Below the pieces are notes generated by a model. The model was given only the letters and a program-made list of their open reading frames with translations. It did no database searches and was not told the origin of the DNA. A stretch of DNA of 64,000 nt. It comes from Oligoflexales bacterium. GTDB lineage: Bacteria; Bdellovibrionota_B; Oligoflexia; Oligoflexales; JALZUQ01. A program made the position numbers and the translations under genes. Positions 8,618 through 17,819 of this stretch are shown here, one piece after another; positions within the stretch are counted from its first letter, which is position 1; each line of letters begins with the position of its first letter. The stretch lies in contig JALZUQ010000010.1 of assembly GCA_023301465.1 (NCBI GenBank), forward strand, positions 51,344 to 115,343, read 5' to 3'.

Positions 8618-9280
8618 CTAGATCACTAGTTTATCTTCAATCGAGGTCGTCCGTAAAGTTAGAGTTAGTGTTACAAGAATAAGCAGCAAAACAAATACTC
8701 CTCCTACCTGCCATAGGTGAAGCCTACCAAGAGGTACGCCGGTGATGACGATATTTTTTTGGGCTCTTAAAGCATCTCCTGACACCGTATACCTTCTATA
8801 TTGACGACGCCCGAATACCTGTGGTTTTTCATCTGGTGTAACACCAACCACAGAAAGAGGTGAATCCATTTCCATGAGAAAAGCAACTTCTTTAAGAGAC
8901 TTCACAGCTGCATTATCAGCCTGAAACTCTAACGCCACATCCTCGGAATAGGTATCCATCTGAAAGACGATTCCAGCAATACTGAGTTTTGGTGCAAAAC
9001 TCTTCGACCAAAATATACCCGAGTCCTTTAATATAATATTTTCTTTTTTGATTCCCTCTAAGGGTTGGAAGTCATCCATATTTTTTGGAAGTAACAATGG
9101 AACTTGAGCGGGTTCAGCTACGCTCGAACTATTTGAAACCCCCATCATATAACGGCCCATTAACTTCATTTGACCACCAAATAAAAAATATAAATGAGTG
9201 TCTGTAGGTTTCACTTCTCCATGCAGACCAGCACCTTGGAGTAATAATAAAATACTAAGCAGTTTTAGATAAAAAGTCAT
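8618..9280 (-). CDS. Exported, C-terminally anchored protein in the ccm cluster
   Basis: This 220-residue protein has a signal peptide (1-21), a predicted periplasmic domain (about 22-185) rich in beta-strand, and one membrane segment (about 193-210, VFVLLLILVTLTLTL), followed by a short cytoplasmic tail. It overlaps the upstream small gene by 26 bases, so it is the last gene of the ccmF-ccmH-ccmI-like unit. I recognise no family and see no CXXC or His haem ligands. A cytochrome c maturation role is inferred only from position. Confidence 0.6.
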   Translation of the reverse strand: MTFYLKLLSILLLLQGAGLHGEVKPTDTHLYFLFGGQMKLMGRYMMGVSNSSSVAEPAQVPLLLPKNMDDFQPLEGIKKENIILKDSGIFWSKSFAPKLSIAGIVFQMDTYSEDVALEFQADNAAVKSLKEVAFLMEMDSPLSVVGVTPDEKPQVFGRRQYRRYTVSGDALRAQKNIVITGVPLGRLHLWQVGGVFVLLLILVTLTLTLRTTSIEDKLVI

Positions 9281-9536
9281 ATCGCCTCGCTAAGTCAATG
9301 TACCGGTTTACCAAATAGTTTTTTCGAGCATTCCAAGCTTTTGTGGATAACTTGTCTTGCTTAAAAGATTCCTCGTCAAGAACATAACGCTCGACAATAG
9401 CAGTCATTTTTTTTTGGAGTAAGTCTGTTGATTTCTCGTAAGATGCTTCTGCTAATGGACCTTCGTCTTTTCCCATAAAAGGAACCACTAAAATGACGAG
9501 ACTGAAGAAACATAAAATACTAGCAATAATAACCAT
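9255..9536 (-). CDS. Short CcmI-like membrane protein
   Basis: This 93-residue protein has one N-terminal membrane segment (1-20) followed by a charged helical region (KKMTAIVERYVLDEESF, then KNYLVNRYIDLARR). It resembles the N-terminal part of CcmI, which has a membrane anchor followed by a leucine-zipper-like helix. The TPR domain that full CcmI uses to hold apocytochromes is absent. It sits three bases after ccmH, where ccmI is often found. The CcmI relation is inference from layout and position. Confidence 0.5.
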   Translation of the reverse strand: MVIIASILCFFSLVILVVPFMGKDEGPLAEASYEKSTDLLQKKMTAIVERYVLDEESFKQDKLSTKAWNARKNYLVNRYIDLARRYDFLSKTA

Positions 9537-9539
9537 TTT

Positions 9540-9995
9540 TTACCCCTTCTTAGACTGGATGGTTTTGAGTTCTTTATGAAACTTTTCGAGGATTTCTTCT
9601 CTTGAAACAAGCTGATAATCTACTTTATTTGGTTGATGCTTCCAAAAACGAAACCATACAAATAGCGGACCCAAAATAATGACCAAGAGAGGAATTAACC
9701 AAGCCAATAAATTAAGACCTTCTTTTGGTGGTTCTCTAAGAATCCAAGGACCGTACCTTCCCACAAAAAACTCTAGTATCTGATCTTTATTTTTTCCTTC
9801 TTTGAGTTTTTCTTTTACGATGTCTTTGATCTTATTACTAAACTCAGCATCAGAATCAAGAACACTTAACCCCGTACACGTTGGGCACCTCAGTTCACCT
9901 GCAATATTTTCAAAGTCAATTTTATTGTTGTCTTGTGCAACTGCTTGCACACCAAAAAAACCCATCATTAAAATAAATATATAGAGGATCTTCAT
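9540..9995 (-). CDS. ccmH: Cytochrome c maturation thiol reductase CcmH
   Basis: This 151-residue protein has a signal peptide, the CcmH active site LRCPTC in a helical domain, and a C-terminal membrane segment (about 98-118). CcmH reduces apocytochrome c Cys residues for haem ligation and works with CcmF at the outer face of the inner membrane. I choose ATG 9995, because GGAGGT sits 5-10 bases upstream; an upstream GTG adds only four residues. The ATG overlaps the ccmF stop (ATGA), which suggests translational coupling. Confidence 0.92.
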   Translation of the reverse strand: MKILYIFILMMGFFGVQAVAQDNNKIDFENIAGELRCPTCTGLSVLDSDAEFSNKIKDIVKEKLKEGKNKDQILEFFVGRYGPWILREPPKEGLNLLAWLIPLLVIILGPLFVWFRFWKHQPNKVDYQLVSREEILEKFHKELKTIQSKKG

Positions 9996-12001
9996 GCCAC
10001 CTCCCACTTTGCTGCAACCACATCTTTGCTTCGTTGACCACGTCTACCATCAAGCAAGGCTATAGTACCTCCAATACACATGATGATAACACTCAACCAG
10101 ACTAAACGAACGGTAGGGTTAACATAAACCTGCAATGTGATTTCATTGTTTTTGGAAGGATCAAAACCAGCTAAAGAAATGTAAATGTCATGCCAAAAAT
10201 TTCCGTAGAAATCTACTTCATGCAAGTACTCTGGCTTTGTTGGATATAAACTTCTACCGGGCTCAATATGAGCGACAACTTTACCGTTTTTTTCTAAGTT
10301 CATAGTAACAAATGTCACTTTAGCGTTTTCAACTTTTTTGGTTTTGATACCAGAGTTATCGTAGCGTAATTGGTATCCATAAATTGCTTCTGCCTGACCC
10401 GGAGTCATGACATACTCTTCTCTCATCCCACGGTAGTTCCCTAAAAACCCAAGGATAGCGATCAAAAAGCCAATATGTGCAATATAAGCACCATTATAAC
10501 CAAGATTTCTTTTGATGAATAATCCAAAACGGTTTCCAACAATTTTTAGTTTTTGTAAATAATCCATGGTCAAACAAATCCCACACCAACCCACAAGATA
10601 ACAACCTATTAACTGAGCAACCATTTGGTAGGTTTGAACTGTTAAATGGAGATCACCCAAATAATAAAAAATTGCTGTTAAAGGAAAAGAGCCCAGTAAA
10701 GCAGTGATCATGATTTTTTTACCGCCGGGAATCTTAGGGCTTTGGAACCGCATTAGGTTTCCAAATGCCATTACGATAATCGTGGCAAAACCAATAAAGG
10801 GAGAGAAACTATTAAAGTAAGGAGCTTGAATCGTGATCTTTTGGCCAGTGATGGCTTCACTGATAACAGGAAACATCGTTCCAATAAAAATAATAGTAAT
10901 AAAGCTGATGGTTAAAAACTGCGTAATCATCAACGCACTTTCTTTTGAGATTCCCCACGCCTTATCTACATCAGACGGCAAAATTAAGAACGCTCTAAAA
11001 GCGAAGATAATAGATGTGATCAGAAGTATCCCTGCAAGGAAATAAAGATACGCAGGACCGATAGGAGAAAGTGCAAATGAATGAACAGAACTAATCACTC
11101 CAGAACGAGTAATGAAGGTTCCCCAAAAACACATAAAAAATCCAAACACAGCCAAAACAATACTCAAACGTTTTAACTGTCCAATTTTATCTTGAACAAT
11201 CAGTGAGTGCATGGAAGCAGTAGCAAATAACCATGGCATCAAAGATGAGTTTTCCACTGGATCCCATGCCCAGTAACCACCCCAACCTAACTCGACGTAC
11301 GCCCATCTCCCGCCAAGTGTAATCGCAGCTGTCAGAAGCACCCACGCAAATACAGTCCACCTTCGAACGGTTCTCAACCAACCTTCTGTTACATCGCCAT
11401 AACAAAGTGCTGCTATCGAGTAAGCAGCAGGAACTGCTAATGCAACATAACCAATAAAAAGCATCGGAGGGTGAATGGCCATATAGTAGTTTTGAAGAAG
11501 TTCATTCATTCCAGTTCCATTAGCAACAGGCGGGAACTGGGTTGCAAATGGATCAGAGTACGTAATAGCTAAAATAAACATCCAAGCCATGACACCCTGC
11601 AAGAAAGCACTCACGTACGGCATGATATGTTCGTTATCTTTTTGATAAGTTGCCAGAGCAACACAGGAAGCAAGTGTGATAAAAAGTGTCCACAGAAAGT
11701 GAGAACCTTCCATGGCTGACCAAAAAGCAGTGATTCTAAAAATCAGCGGAAGATCATTACTGGAGTTTTTGACAACGTAAGCAACACTATAGTCATGGGT
11801 TATGAGCATGTACCAAAGAATGCCTGCGGAACACAAAGAGAGTGCTCCTGTTAAGAAGACCGCATACTGACTCGACTTATATAGTTTCTTGTGACGAAGT
11901 TTTGCTGCAATGGTTGCTGATATACACCCGTATACTGAGACCACAGAACATATTAATAGTAAGAAAAAACCTAAATCACCCAACATTCTTATAAACCCCA
12001 A
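9992..12001 (-). CDS. ccmF: Haem lyase subunit CcmF
   Basis: This 669-residue inner-membrane protein has about fifteen membrane segments. The tryptophan-rich haem-handling segment is present (WGGYWAWDPVEN, about residues 237-248). Other CcmF signatures are MAIHPPMLFIGY and WGTFITRSGVISSVHSFA, and a large periplasmic domain precedes the last membrane segment. CcmF takes haem from CcmE and attaches it to the CXXCH motifs of apocytochromes. It is the first gene of the ccmF-ccmH-ccmI-like unit. The ccmA-E and ccmG genes are not in the window, so the System I genes are split between loci. Confidence 0.95.
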   Translation of the reverse strand: MGFIRMLGDLGFFLLLICSVVSVYGCISATIAAKLRHKKLYKSSQYAVFLTGALSLCSAGILWYMLITHDYSVAYVVKNSSNDLPLIFRITAFWSAMEGSHFLWTLFITLASCVALATYQKDNEHIMPYVSAFLQGVMAWMFILAITYSDPFATQFPPVANGTGMNELLQNYYMAIHPPMLFIGYVALAVPAAYSIAALCYGDVTEGWLRTVRRWTVFAWVLLTAAITLGGRWAYVELGWGGYWAWDPVENSSLMPWLFATASMHSLIVQDKIGQLKRLSIVLAVFGFFMCFWGTFITRSGVISSVHSFALSPIGPAYLYFLAGILLITSIIFAFRAFLILPSDVDKAWGISKESALMITQFLTISFITIIFIGTMFPVISEAITGQKITIQAPYFNSFSPFIGFATIIVMAFGNLMRFQSPKIPGGKKIMITALLGSFPLTAIFYYLGDLHLTVQTYQMVAQLIGCYLVGWCGICLTMDYLQKLKIVGNRFGLFIKRNLGYNGAYIAHIGFLIAILGFLGNYRGMREEYVMTPGQAEAIYGYQLRYDNSGIKTKKVENAKVTFVTMNLEKNGKVVAHIEPGRSLYPTKPEYLHEVDFYGNFWHDIYISLAGFDPSKNNEITLQVYVNPTVRLVWLSVIIMCIGGTIALLDGRRGQRSKDVVAAKWEVA

Positions 12002-12225
12002 TTCCGAAATCTTTTATCTTCGATCATCTTGCATTCGATCTCCACCTGCTTCTAAGAACTACTAGAAACAATTTTATAGATGGCAGCATCTAAACTACCA
12101 TAAATTTCAGTTGCTTAGCTAGGCACACCTAAAACCTAAAAGAGATAGATTGAGTATATGCACTGACGGCAAAAGATGCTAAATGAATCACTGGGAACAA
12201 CACTATTTGCTAACATAATGATCAC
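12002..12225. promoter_or_regulatory. ccmF/mtaB divergent intergenic region
   Basis: These 224 bases hold the promoters of two divergent genes. A CATAAT -10-like hexamer lies at 12214-12219, only six bases before the mtaB ATG, and there is no Shine-Dalgarno. If it is used, the mtaB mRNA would be leaderless. The matching -35 (CTGGGA, 12191-12196) is poor. Confidence 0.25.
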
Positions 12226-13569
12226 ATGACGCACTTTTTTATTAAAACTCTTGGATGTAAGGTCAATACCTTTGATACGGATGCAATTCATCAAAAGATG
12301 CTAAAGGCCGGACATACCAATACGGCTCAGGTTGAAAACGCTGATGTAGTGATTGTGAATACGTGCTCGGTCACACATAACGCTGACAAAGAGGCACGTT
12401 ATTTGGCGAGATCCATTCGCAAACAAAATCCAAATACTTGCCTTGTCTTTACCGGCTGCTACGCACAAACAGATTCTGCAAAATTGGTATCCATGCCAGA
12501 AATCAATTTGGTAATTCCCAACGAAGTCAAAGATAAACTCCCAGAGCAAGTAAATAGTTTTCTTAAAAACCCTTCTTTAACTCCAAAAATACCTGAAGGA
12601 ACTGTCGAAGTTTCTGAAAATAGGCAAGGTCACTTTAAGTCTTCTGTTACTTTTTTTGACAAACCAAAAGTTGATCGTCACCGAGCATTTGTAAAGATTC
12701 AAGATGGGTGTAACGGTTTTTGCACGTATTGCTTGATACCATATGCCAGAGGTCAAAGCTCTAGTGTAGAACCAAATAAAATTATTGAATCTGTAAAGGA
12801 ACTGCTTTCAGAAGGAGTTCAAGAAATTGTACTCACAGGAATTCATGTTGGTGACTACGGCAATGACATTCAAGAGAATAACAGTGAAGGTCAGCAAGTT
12901 GATTTGGCCAACATATGTGAACGCATTTGTTTACTACCTCAACCTAAGAGACTTCGCATTTCTTCACTTGAACCAAGTGAGGTTTCTAGCAGGTTTTTAA
13001 ATGTTGCTGAACGTTATCAAGACATTTTTTGTAATCATTTTCACCTACCATTGCAGTCTGGTTGTGATGAAATTCTCACAAAAATGCGTCGAAGCTACAC
13101 GACTGATGAGTATTTTAATAATGTCCAGAGCTTAAAATCAATCATGCCAGATGCATGCCTCGGGGCAGACATCATGGGAGGGTTTCCCGGAGAGACTGAC
13201 GAACAACACCAAGAAACTATCGAATTTATCAAAAAATGTGGGTTGCATTATTTACATGTTTTTCCATATTCAAAAAGACCAAATACGGCAGCTATCAAAA
13301 TGCCGGGACATGTTGACCCAAAAATCATAAAAGAAAGATGTTCCGAGTTAAGAGAGTTATCCAAAGAACTTTTTAAAAACTATCAGTCTCAATTCATTGG
13401 TAAGACACTTTCCGTGATTTGGGAAAAAGATACAAAGAATGGTTACAAAACCGGTGTGACTAGAAACTTCTTAAAAATCCACGCAAAAAACAAAAACCCC
13501 GAAAATCTTTTAACGATTAAGGGATTCCATAGTGAACAAAATCTTTTCGGCACTTACAAAATAAATTAA
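12226..13569 (+). CDS. mtaB: tRNA ms2t6A37 methylthiotransferase MtaB
   Basis: This 447-residue radical-SAM enzyme adds a methylthio group to t6A37 of tRNAs reading ANN codons. The N-terminal domain starts TLGCKVN (Cys11), with NTCSVT and TGCYAQ supplying the other two ligands of its second 4Fe-4S cluster. The radical-SAM cluster motif CNGFCTYC starts at Cys162. A C-terminal TRAM-like region follows. The GCKVNTFD start separates MtaB from MiaB (GCQMN) and RimO. No Shine-Dalgarno is visible before the ATG. The last four bases overlap the converging gene at 13566. Confidence 0.93.
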   Translation: MTHFFIKTLGCKVNTFDTDAIHQKMLKAGHTNTAQVENADVVIVNTCSVTHNADKEARYLARSIRKQNPNTCLVFTGCYAQTDSAKLVSMPEINLVIPNEVKDKLPEQVNSFLKNPSLTPKIPEGTVEVSENRQGHFKSSVTFFDKPKVDRHRAFVKIQDGCNGFCTYCLIPYARGQSSSVEPNKIIESVKELLSEGVQEIVLTGIHVGDYGNDIQENNSEGQQVDLANICERICLLPQPKRLRISSLEPSEVSSRFLNVAERYQDIFCNHFHLPLQSGCDEILTKMRRSYTTDEYFNNVQSLKSIMPDACLGADIMGGFPGETDEQHQETIEFIKKCGLHYLHVFPYSKRPNTAAIKMPGHVDPKIIKERCSELRELSKELFKNYQSQFIGKTLSVIWEKDTKNGYKTGVTRNFLKIHAKNKNPENLLTIKGFHSEQNLFGTYKIN

Positions 13570-13820
13570 CTGTTTTTTCTGGGAGTTTTCTTTATAGAGT
13601 TTGACACGAGAGAATCTCCGAAAGGTGTGCTGAGAGACTCGTCTACTAGGAGATCACGTACTTCTAAGTAGCAAAACTGGCAAATTGGTTCCTCAATTTT
13701 ACCTTCTGATATTTCACCAAGACTTACTAATAAATCAGCTGCTTTATCAGAATAAAAACGTTTTTTAAGCGTATTAGATTTTTCGTTACACCTTGGACAT
13801 TTAGAATTTTTAGCACTCAT
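13566..13820 (-). CDS. Small zinc-ribbon protein
   Basis: This 84-residue protein has two CXXC pairs (CPRC near residue 7 and CQFC near 48) spaced as a zinc ribbon or rubredoxin-like knuckle. The rest is charged and short. A TTG two codons upstream of the ATG at 13820 is better spaced from the GGGGGA ribosome site, so the start is uncertain by two residues. It converges on mtaB with a four-base overlap. Function is unknown; nucleic-acid binding or metal sensing are both possible. Confidence 0.65.
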   Translation of the reverse strand: MSAKNSKCPRCNEKSNTLKKRFYSDKAADLLVSLGEISEGKIEEPICQFCYLEVRDLLVDESLSTPFGDSLVSNSIKKTPRKNS

Positions 13821-13994
13821 GATCAACTTTCCCCCAACAACAAATATCTAAACTTCTGAATTAATTTTAGCAGCCATTGGGTGCAAAAATCAACTTTTTG
13901 ATTTCAAAGACTTCAAAGACTTGCTAGAGAAGAATTATTCATATTAAAAACATTCAAGAAATGTTTTGTAAGATTCAAAATTTGAACGATTTGA

Positions 13995-14480
13995 CTATTT
14001 TGCTTTGAGTGATAATTCCATTTTGAAAATTGCGGCAGGATCATCTCCAAGTTTACTTGGGACAAGAACCTTAACTGTAAAAAATTTTGTAACACGTTCT
14101 TTTGACGCTATGGTACTTTTGACCAACTCCTGAATTTCGAGACCTTCGTCGCAAACAAATAAAGCGTCTCCTTCAACACGTTTTAAAAACTGAGCATCCA
14201 TAGATTTAAAAACCAACTGAACTTTTTGCTTGGATAGACCAATTAAGTGAAATGCTAAAAAACCCGCAGCAAGATCAGCACCCACTGCCAGAACCCCAAA
14301 ATACATACTATTCAGATGGTTTTTTGTCTTGCGTTTAAGTGGTATGCGTACAGCAATTGACTTTTCATCCATTTTTTCAAGTTTTGCTCCCACAAAAAAT
14401 ATCATTGGAATCTTAAGAAGACCAAACAGCTTTAGCTTCATGTTATGTTTCCACATGGGAACCTCATTATTAGAACTCAT
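13995..14480 (-). CDS. DUF4442 hot-dog fold thioesterase-like protein
   Basis: This 161-residue protein has the pattern of DUF4442/PaaI-like hot-dog proteins: KLFGLLKIP near the start, KNHLNSMYFGVLAVGADLAAGF in the central helix region (an N-x-x-G-x-x-x-x-x-x-x-D arrangement), and beta-strands to the end. Such proteins usually hydrolyse acyl-CoA thioesters or are their non-catalytic relatives. It is divergent from the nitronate monooxygenase gene; the 109-base gap carries both promoters. Confidence 0.75.
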   Translation of the reverse strand: MSSNNEVPMWKHNMKLKLFGLLKIPMIFFVGAKLEKMDEKSIAVRIPLKRKTKNHLNSMYFGVLAVGADLAAGFLAFHLIGLSKQKVQLVFKSMDAQFLKRVEGDALFVCDEGLEIQELVKSTIASKERVTKFFTVKVLVPSKLGDDPAAIFKMELSLKAK

Positions 14481-14589
14481 TCATCCTCCAAAGACAAAAT
14501 ACACAATATTTCAGACACATCTTTGTTTCCAAAGTCTCATACAGTATGTATGCTAGACAATATCTCCAAAACCCTCAGAGGACAAGTAT

Positions 14590-15555
14590 ATGCCGCAAAC
14601 AACATTTACAGAACTTCTCAATATTGAACATCCGATCATTTGCGGTGCAATGTACCCTTGCAGCAACCCAGAACTCGTGGCAGCAGCAAGCGAAGCTGGA
14701 GGTATCGGCATCATTCAACCACTAAGTCTTGTTTACGTGAATGGGTATGATTTTGCGGAAGGAGTTGACTATATACAATCACTCACCAAGAAACCTCTCG
14801 GCCTTAACCTACTCGTAGAAGCATCTTCTAAAAAGTACTTAGAACGTAGTGCAGAGTGGTTAGATATTGCTCTTGATAAAGGTATTCGATTTTTTGTCAC
14901 CGCACTAGGGAACCCAAACTGGGTTGCCGAAAAAGTACACGAAAAAGGCGGGTATGTTTTTCATGATGTTACAGAATTGAAGTGGGCTCAAAAAGCTGCA
15001 AAGTCAAATGTTGATGGTTTTATTTGTGTCAATAATAGAGCCGGCGGTCACGCTGGGACTAAAAACTCCAAAACACTTTTTGAAGAAATCTCAAGACTAG
15101 GAAAACATATGATTTGTGCTGGAGGTATCTCTGAATCAGAAGATATTCAAGATGCACTGAAACTTGGGTATCAAGGGGTTCAGCTTGGAACAAGATTCAT
15201 CGCTTCAAAAGAGTGTAGTGCACACCAAGACTACAAAGAAGCAATCGTAAAAGCTAAAGAGCAAGACATTGTTTTAACGGACAAGATATCTGGCGTTCCT
15301 GTTTCTGTGATTGAAACGCCCCACATCAAAAAAATTGGCACAAAAGCTAGCGGGATCGCCAAAAAACTTTTAAGTCACCCACGAACCAAGCATTACGTTA
15401 GGCTTTTCTATACCCTCAAGTCTATTTGGCAACTAAAGAAGTCAAATCAGAAAGGTTCTTCTTATAAAGACTATTGGCAAGCCGGAAAAAGTGTTAAAGG
15501 GATTCATAAAGTAAAAACCGTCCAAGAAATCTTTAATGACTTGACGAAAGCTTAA
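14590..15555 (+). CDS. Nitronate monooxygenase (NMO/2-nitropropane dioxygenase family)
   Basis: This 321-residue FMN-dependent TIM-barrel oxidises alkyl nitronates. It starts with IEHPIICGAMYPCSNPELVA, a variant of the usual PII.APM opening. NNRAGGHAGT carries the catalytic His-containing GGHxG motif, and ICAGGIS with GVQLGTRFIAS forms the FMN phosphate site. The last 60 residues are basic and helical, longer than in some members. The start has AGAGGA upstream. Related enzymes act as enoyl reductases, so the substrate is not certain. Confidence 0.88.
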   Translation: MPQTTFTELLNIEHPIICGAMYPCSNPELVAAASEAGGIGIIQPLSLVYVNGYDFAEGVDYIQSLTKKPLGLNLLVEASSKKYLERSAEWLDIALDKGIRFFVTALGNPNWVAEKVHEKGGYVFHDVTELKWAQKAAKSNVDGFICVNNRAGGHAGTKNSKTLFEEISRLGKHMICAGGISESEDIQDALKLGYQGVQLGTRFIASKECSAHQDYKEAIVKAKEQDIVLTDKISGVPVSVIETPHIKKIGTKASGIAKKLLSHPRTKHYVRLFYTLKSIWQLKKSNQKGSSYKDYWQAGKSVKGIHKVKTVQEIFNDLTKA

Positions 15556-15586
15556 CCTCTCACCCTCAACGGTTTTCACACAAAAC

Positions 15587-16570
15587 TTATAAACTAGGTA
15601 TCTTTGAAGAATTTAAACCCAAGGCCAACTTTAGCAAAGCCATAGTAAATTTTTGCCTTAATCGAATTGATCCATTTGAATATGGAAACCCTAAAAACAA
15701 GTCCATATGATCAATATTTTCAAATAAACCAAGCCTAGTCCCTAAGTCATCTATATAGTACTCGTTTGCCATAATCAATCCATCCGAAGCACCATAATAT
15801 GTTGATAAATATAAACCAGATGCAGTAATAGACTTCGAAATGCCATCTAATTGCTCATGAGAACCAATATAGAAAACTTTGTTTTTGAGTTTTTCTTTGA
15901 ACTCGTCTCGCCTGCCTTTGGCCAATTTATTCCATAGATTAGTCATTGCACTATGAGATAAGCTAGAGATTCCCTGATTGACCAACTGAGGAATTGTAAC
16001 ATTTGCAGATTTTTTGAAATCCATTTCAAAACGTCGATGCCATACCATTTTTTCATCTAGTTTTCTACCAACTCCCATCATATAATCCGCAACATGGCTT
16101 CCCCGCACTGCTGCTTGGACTAAGAATACTTTATGTATTTTTTTGAGAATAAGAGGATACTTTAAAATAACACCCAGTGTTTCTGCTGCACCTTTACTAT
16201 GTGAAATAATCACCAATGGTTTTTTGTTGGAGTTAAATTTTTCTAATAAATTTTTTGCTAACCAAGGAATATTTTTTTCAACCGCAACGCTTGATGATGG
16301 AAAAATTTTATGAATTTGTTTTTTAGGTATCTTTAAATCTTTTAAAAAACTTTCGTTGTCTTTAAAATACCCATAAGAAATCTCATTTAGAAACCCACCT
16401 ACAAAGACGAAATTGTATTCTTGAGATTTTTGTATTGAATTTGTATTTACAGATAAGTTTTGCACCTCGTCACTTGCAATAATATCGTTGAATATCTGCG
16501 AATAACTTTTTGCAGATACAGCACCGTTTAAGGACAGCAATAAAATGACAATGGTCGACATTCGTAACAT
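15587..16570 (-). CDS. Exported alpha/beta-hydrolase-like protein
   Basis: This 327-residue precursor has a signal peptide (about 1-20). The mature part has features of an alpha/beta hydrolase: a first strand VFVGGFLNE, and a nucleophile-elbow-like VIISHSKGAAE, in which the S-H-S-K-G places Ser in a G/S-x-S-x-G-type turn. DGISKSITASGLY and GASDGLIMANEY may hold the Asp, and a late HMD supplies a candidate His. A lipase or esterase role is inferred. Start ATG 16570 has AGAGAG upstream. It is a single gene on its strand. Confidence 0.6.
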   Translation of the reverse strand: MLRMSTIVILLLSLNGAVSAKSYSQIFNDIIASDEVQNLSVNTNSIQKSQEYNFVFVGGFLNEISYGYFKDNESFLKDLKIPKKQIHKIFPSSSVAVEKNIPWLAKNLLEKFNSNKKPLVIISHSKGAAETLGVILKYPLILKKIHKVFLVQAAVRGSHVADYMMGVGRKLDEKMVWHRRFEMDFKKSANVTIPQLVNQGISSLSHSAMTNLWNKLAKGRRDEFKEKLKNKVFYIGSHEQLDGISKSITASGLYLSTYYGASDGLIMANEYYIDDLGTRLGLFENIDHMDLFLGFPYSNGSIRLRQKFTMALLKLALGLNSSKIPSL

Positions 16571-16654
16571 GTTCACAGCTCTCTATTTAAAGTGTTTTGT
16601 TATTTATAACGTGAAACAACTAGAAAATCAATCATGATATTCACTACAAAAAAA

Positions 16655-17239
16655 TCAGTCGCTTACTTTATATGTTTTATTAATGATTTTTTGAGCTGCA
16701 TCATTATTGCTTAATCCAACAACTTTTTTAAAACGCTTAACATCCACATGACTTCTTAAATTTTTTACAAATGAATTACCGTAACCAAAATTCACAGCCC
16801 ATGGATTACCTTCTATTTCGACGAACAAACCATCTACTGGATTCAATCCGTACTTTGAATACATTCGAGGAATATCAGAATAAGTCACAACTAATTTGAT
16901 TCATTGCTTTAATTTTTTTATGCTTTGTATGGAATCTGTTAGACCATAGCTGACGAACATCAATATATTCTTTTACTCCATCTTCATAAAGTAAACCTAC
17001 TTTTCCGAGAGGTGTTCCTTCACGACACCACCTTGTACTTGTTCAAAACCCATCATTGTTAAAGCAAGAGCAGCTTTAGGCATTTTCATGCTTGAGCTAA
17101 TCTCATTGTCTTTTAATAAGTCAGTACACCGAAGCATATCTTCTTTTGAAGACTCCCCAAATGATGTTGGTGGTGTAAAAAGCACCAAACATGCAAAAAG
17201 CACTATATTTAGAGAGTGATTTTTAATGTTGGTTTTCAT
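16655..17239 (-). pseudogene. Exported protein broken by two frameshifts
   Basis: The gene starts at ATG 17239 with a signal peptide (cleavage after SFG) and reads to MGFEQVQ. It then leaves frame and stops at 16997. The adjacent frame continues seamlessly (RWCREGTPLGKVGLLYEDG ... SNRFHTKHKKIKAMNQIS). It breaks again near 16885-16893, where a third frame takes over (TYSDIPRMYSKYGLNPVDG) and ends at 16655. Joined, it is about 195 residues. I recognise no family. Two independent frameshifts make sequencing error less likely than real decay. The fragments at 16655-16888 and 16997-17239 should not be called as separate genes. Confidence 0.7.
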
Positions 17240-17355
17240 GACAGAGTAATTAAACCAAGAATATCAAGGAGTAGCCAGTGTTTTTCCTTTAACTTTTGTA
17301 AAAATTATAAGATGTTTTTTGGTTTCTTAAATACGCAACTAGCGATAAATACTGA

Positions 17356-17685
17356 TTATTTATTAAATGGGTTTTGTGTTTTTTTATTTAAGAAGGCTTG
17401 CAATTCACCCTCTAAACCACTTTTTGGATCTAGATTACCCGTTGTAGCTTGCAACTTTGCTTGTGCTAATTTAGCTGGTGAAAAGTATCCACAGAAGTTC
17501 CCACGGTCTTTCTCTGCTACTTTATCTGCTTGGCTCTCTATACATTGTTGGTGCGACTTTTCATCATAAAATCTACAATTCTTGCAGCAACGCACATCTG
17601 TTCCGCAGCTACACTCTTCACTTCGACCAATGACAGAGTCAAACTCAAGAACCTTTGCACAATGAAAGCACTCAACCTGAACCAT
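17356..17685 (-). CDS. Cys-rich putative zinc-binding protein
   Basis: Starting at ATG 17685 (AGGAG upstream) this gives 109 residues. The N-terminal 65 carry eleven Cys, including CFHC, CSCG, CCKNC and a later FCGYF, with His and Asp among them. That pattern fits one or two zinc-binding modules. The C-terminal 40 residues are polar and low complexity. A longer in-frame reading to 17862 is unlikely, since it would run into the divergent gene's start. I recognise the type (small bacterial zinc-binding protein) but no function. Confidence 0.7.
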   Translation of the reverse strand: MVQVECFHCAKVLEFDSVIGRSEECSCGTDVRCCKNCRFYDEKSHQQCIESQADKVAEKDRGNFCGYFSPAKLAQAKLQATTGNLDPKSGLEGELQAFLNKKTQNPFNK

Positions 17686-17819
17686 AAACTTACAACTCCT
17701 CTTACTTCTGCCAATACATACCGCAAATCTGCCTGAGATCCAAACAACAGTTTCTTGTTTTTTACATGATTTTATTGAGATTTTACGTATATTAAACGAA
17801 TAATGATTGAGGAAAAACG

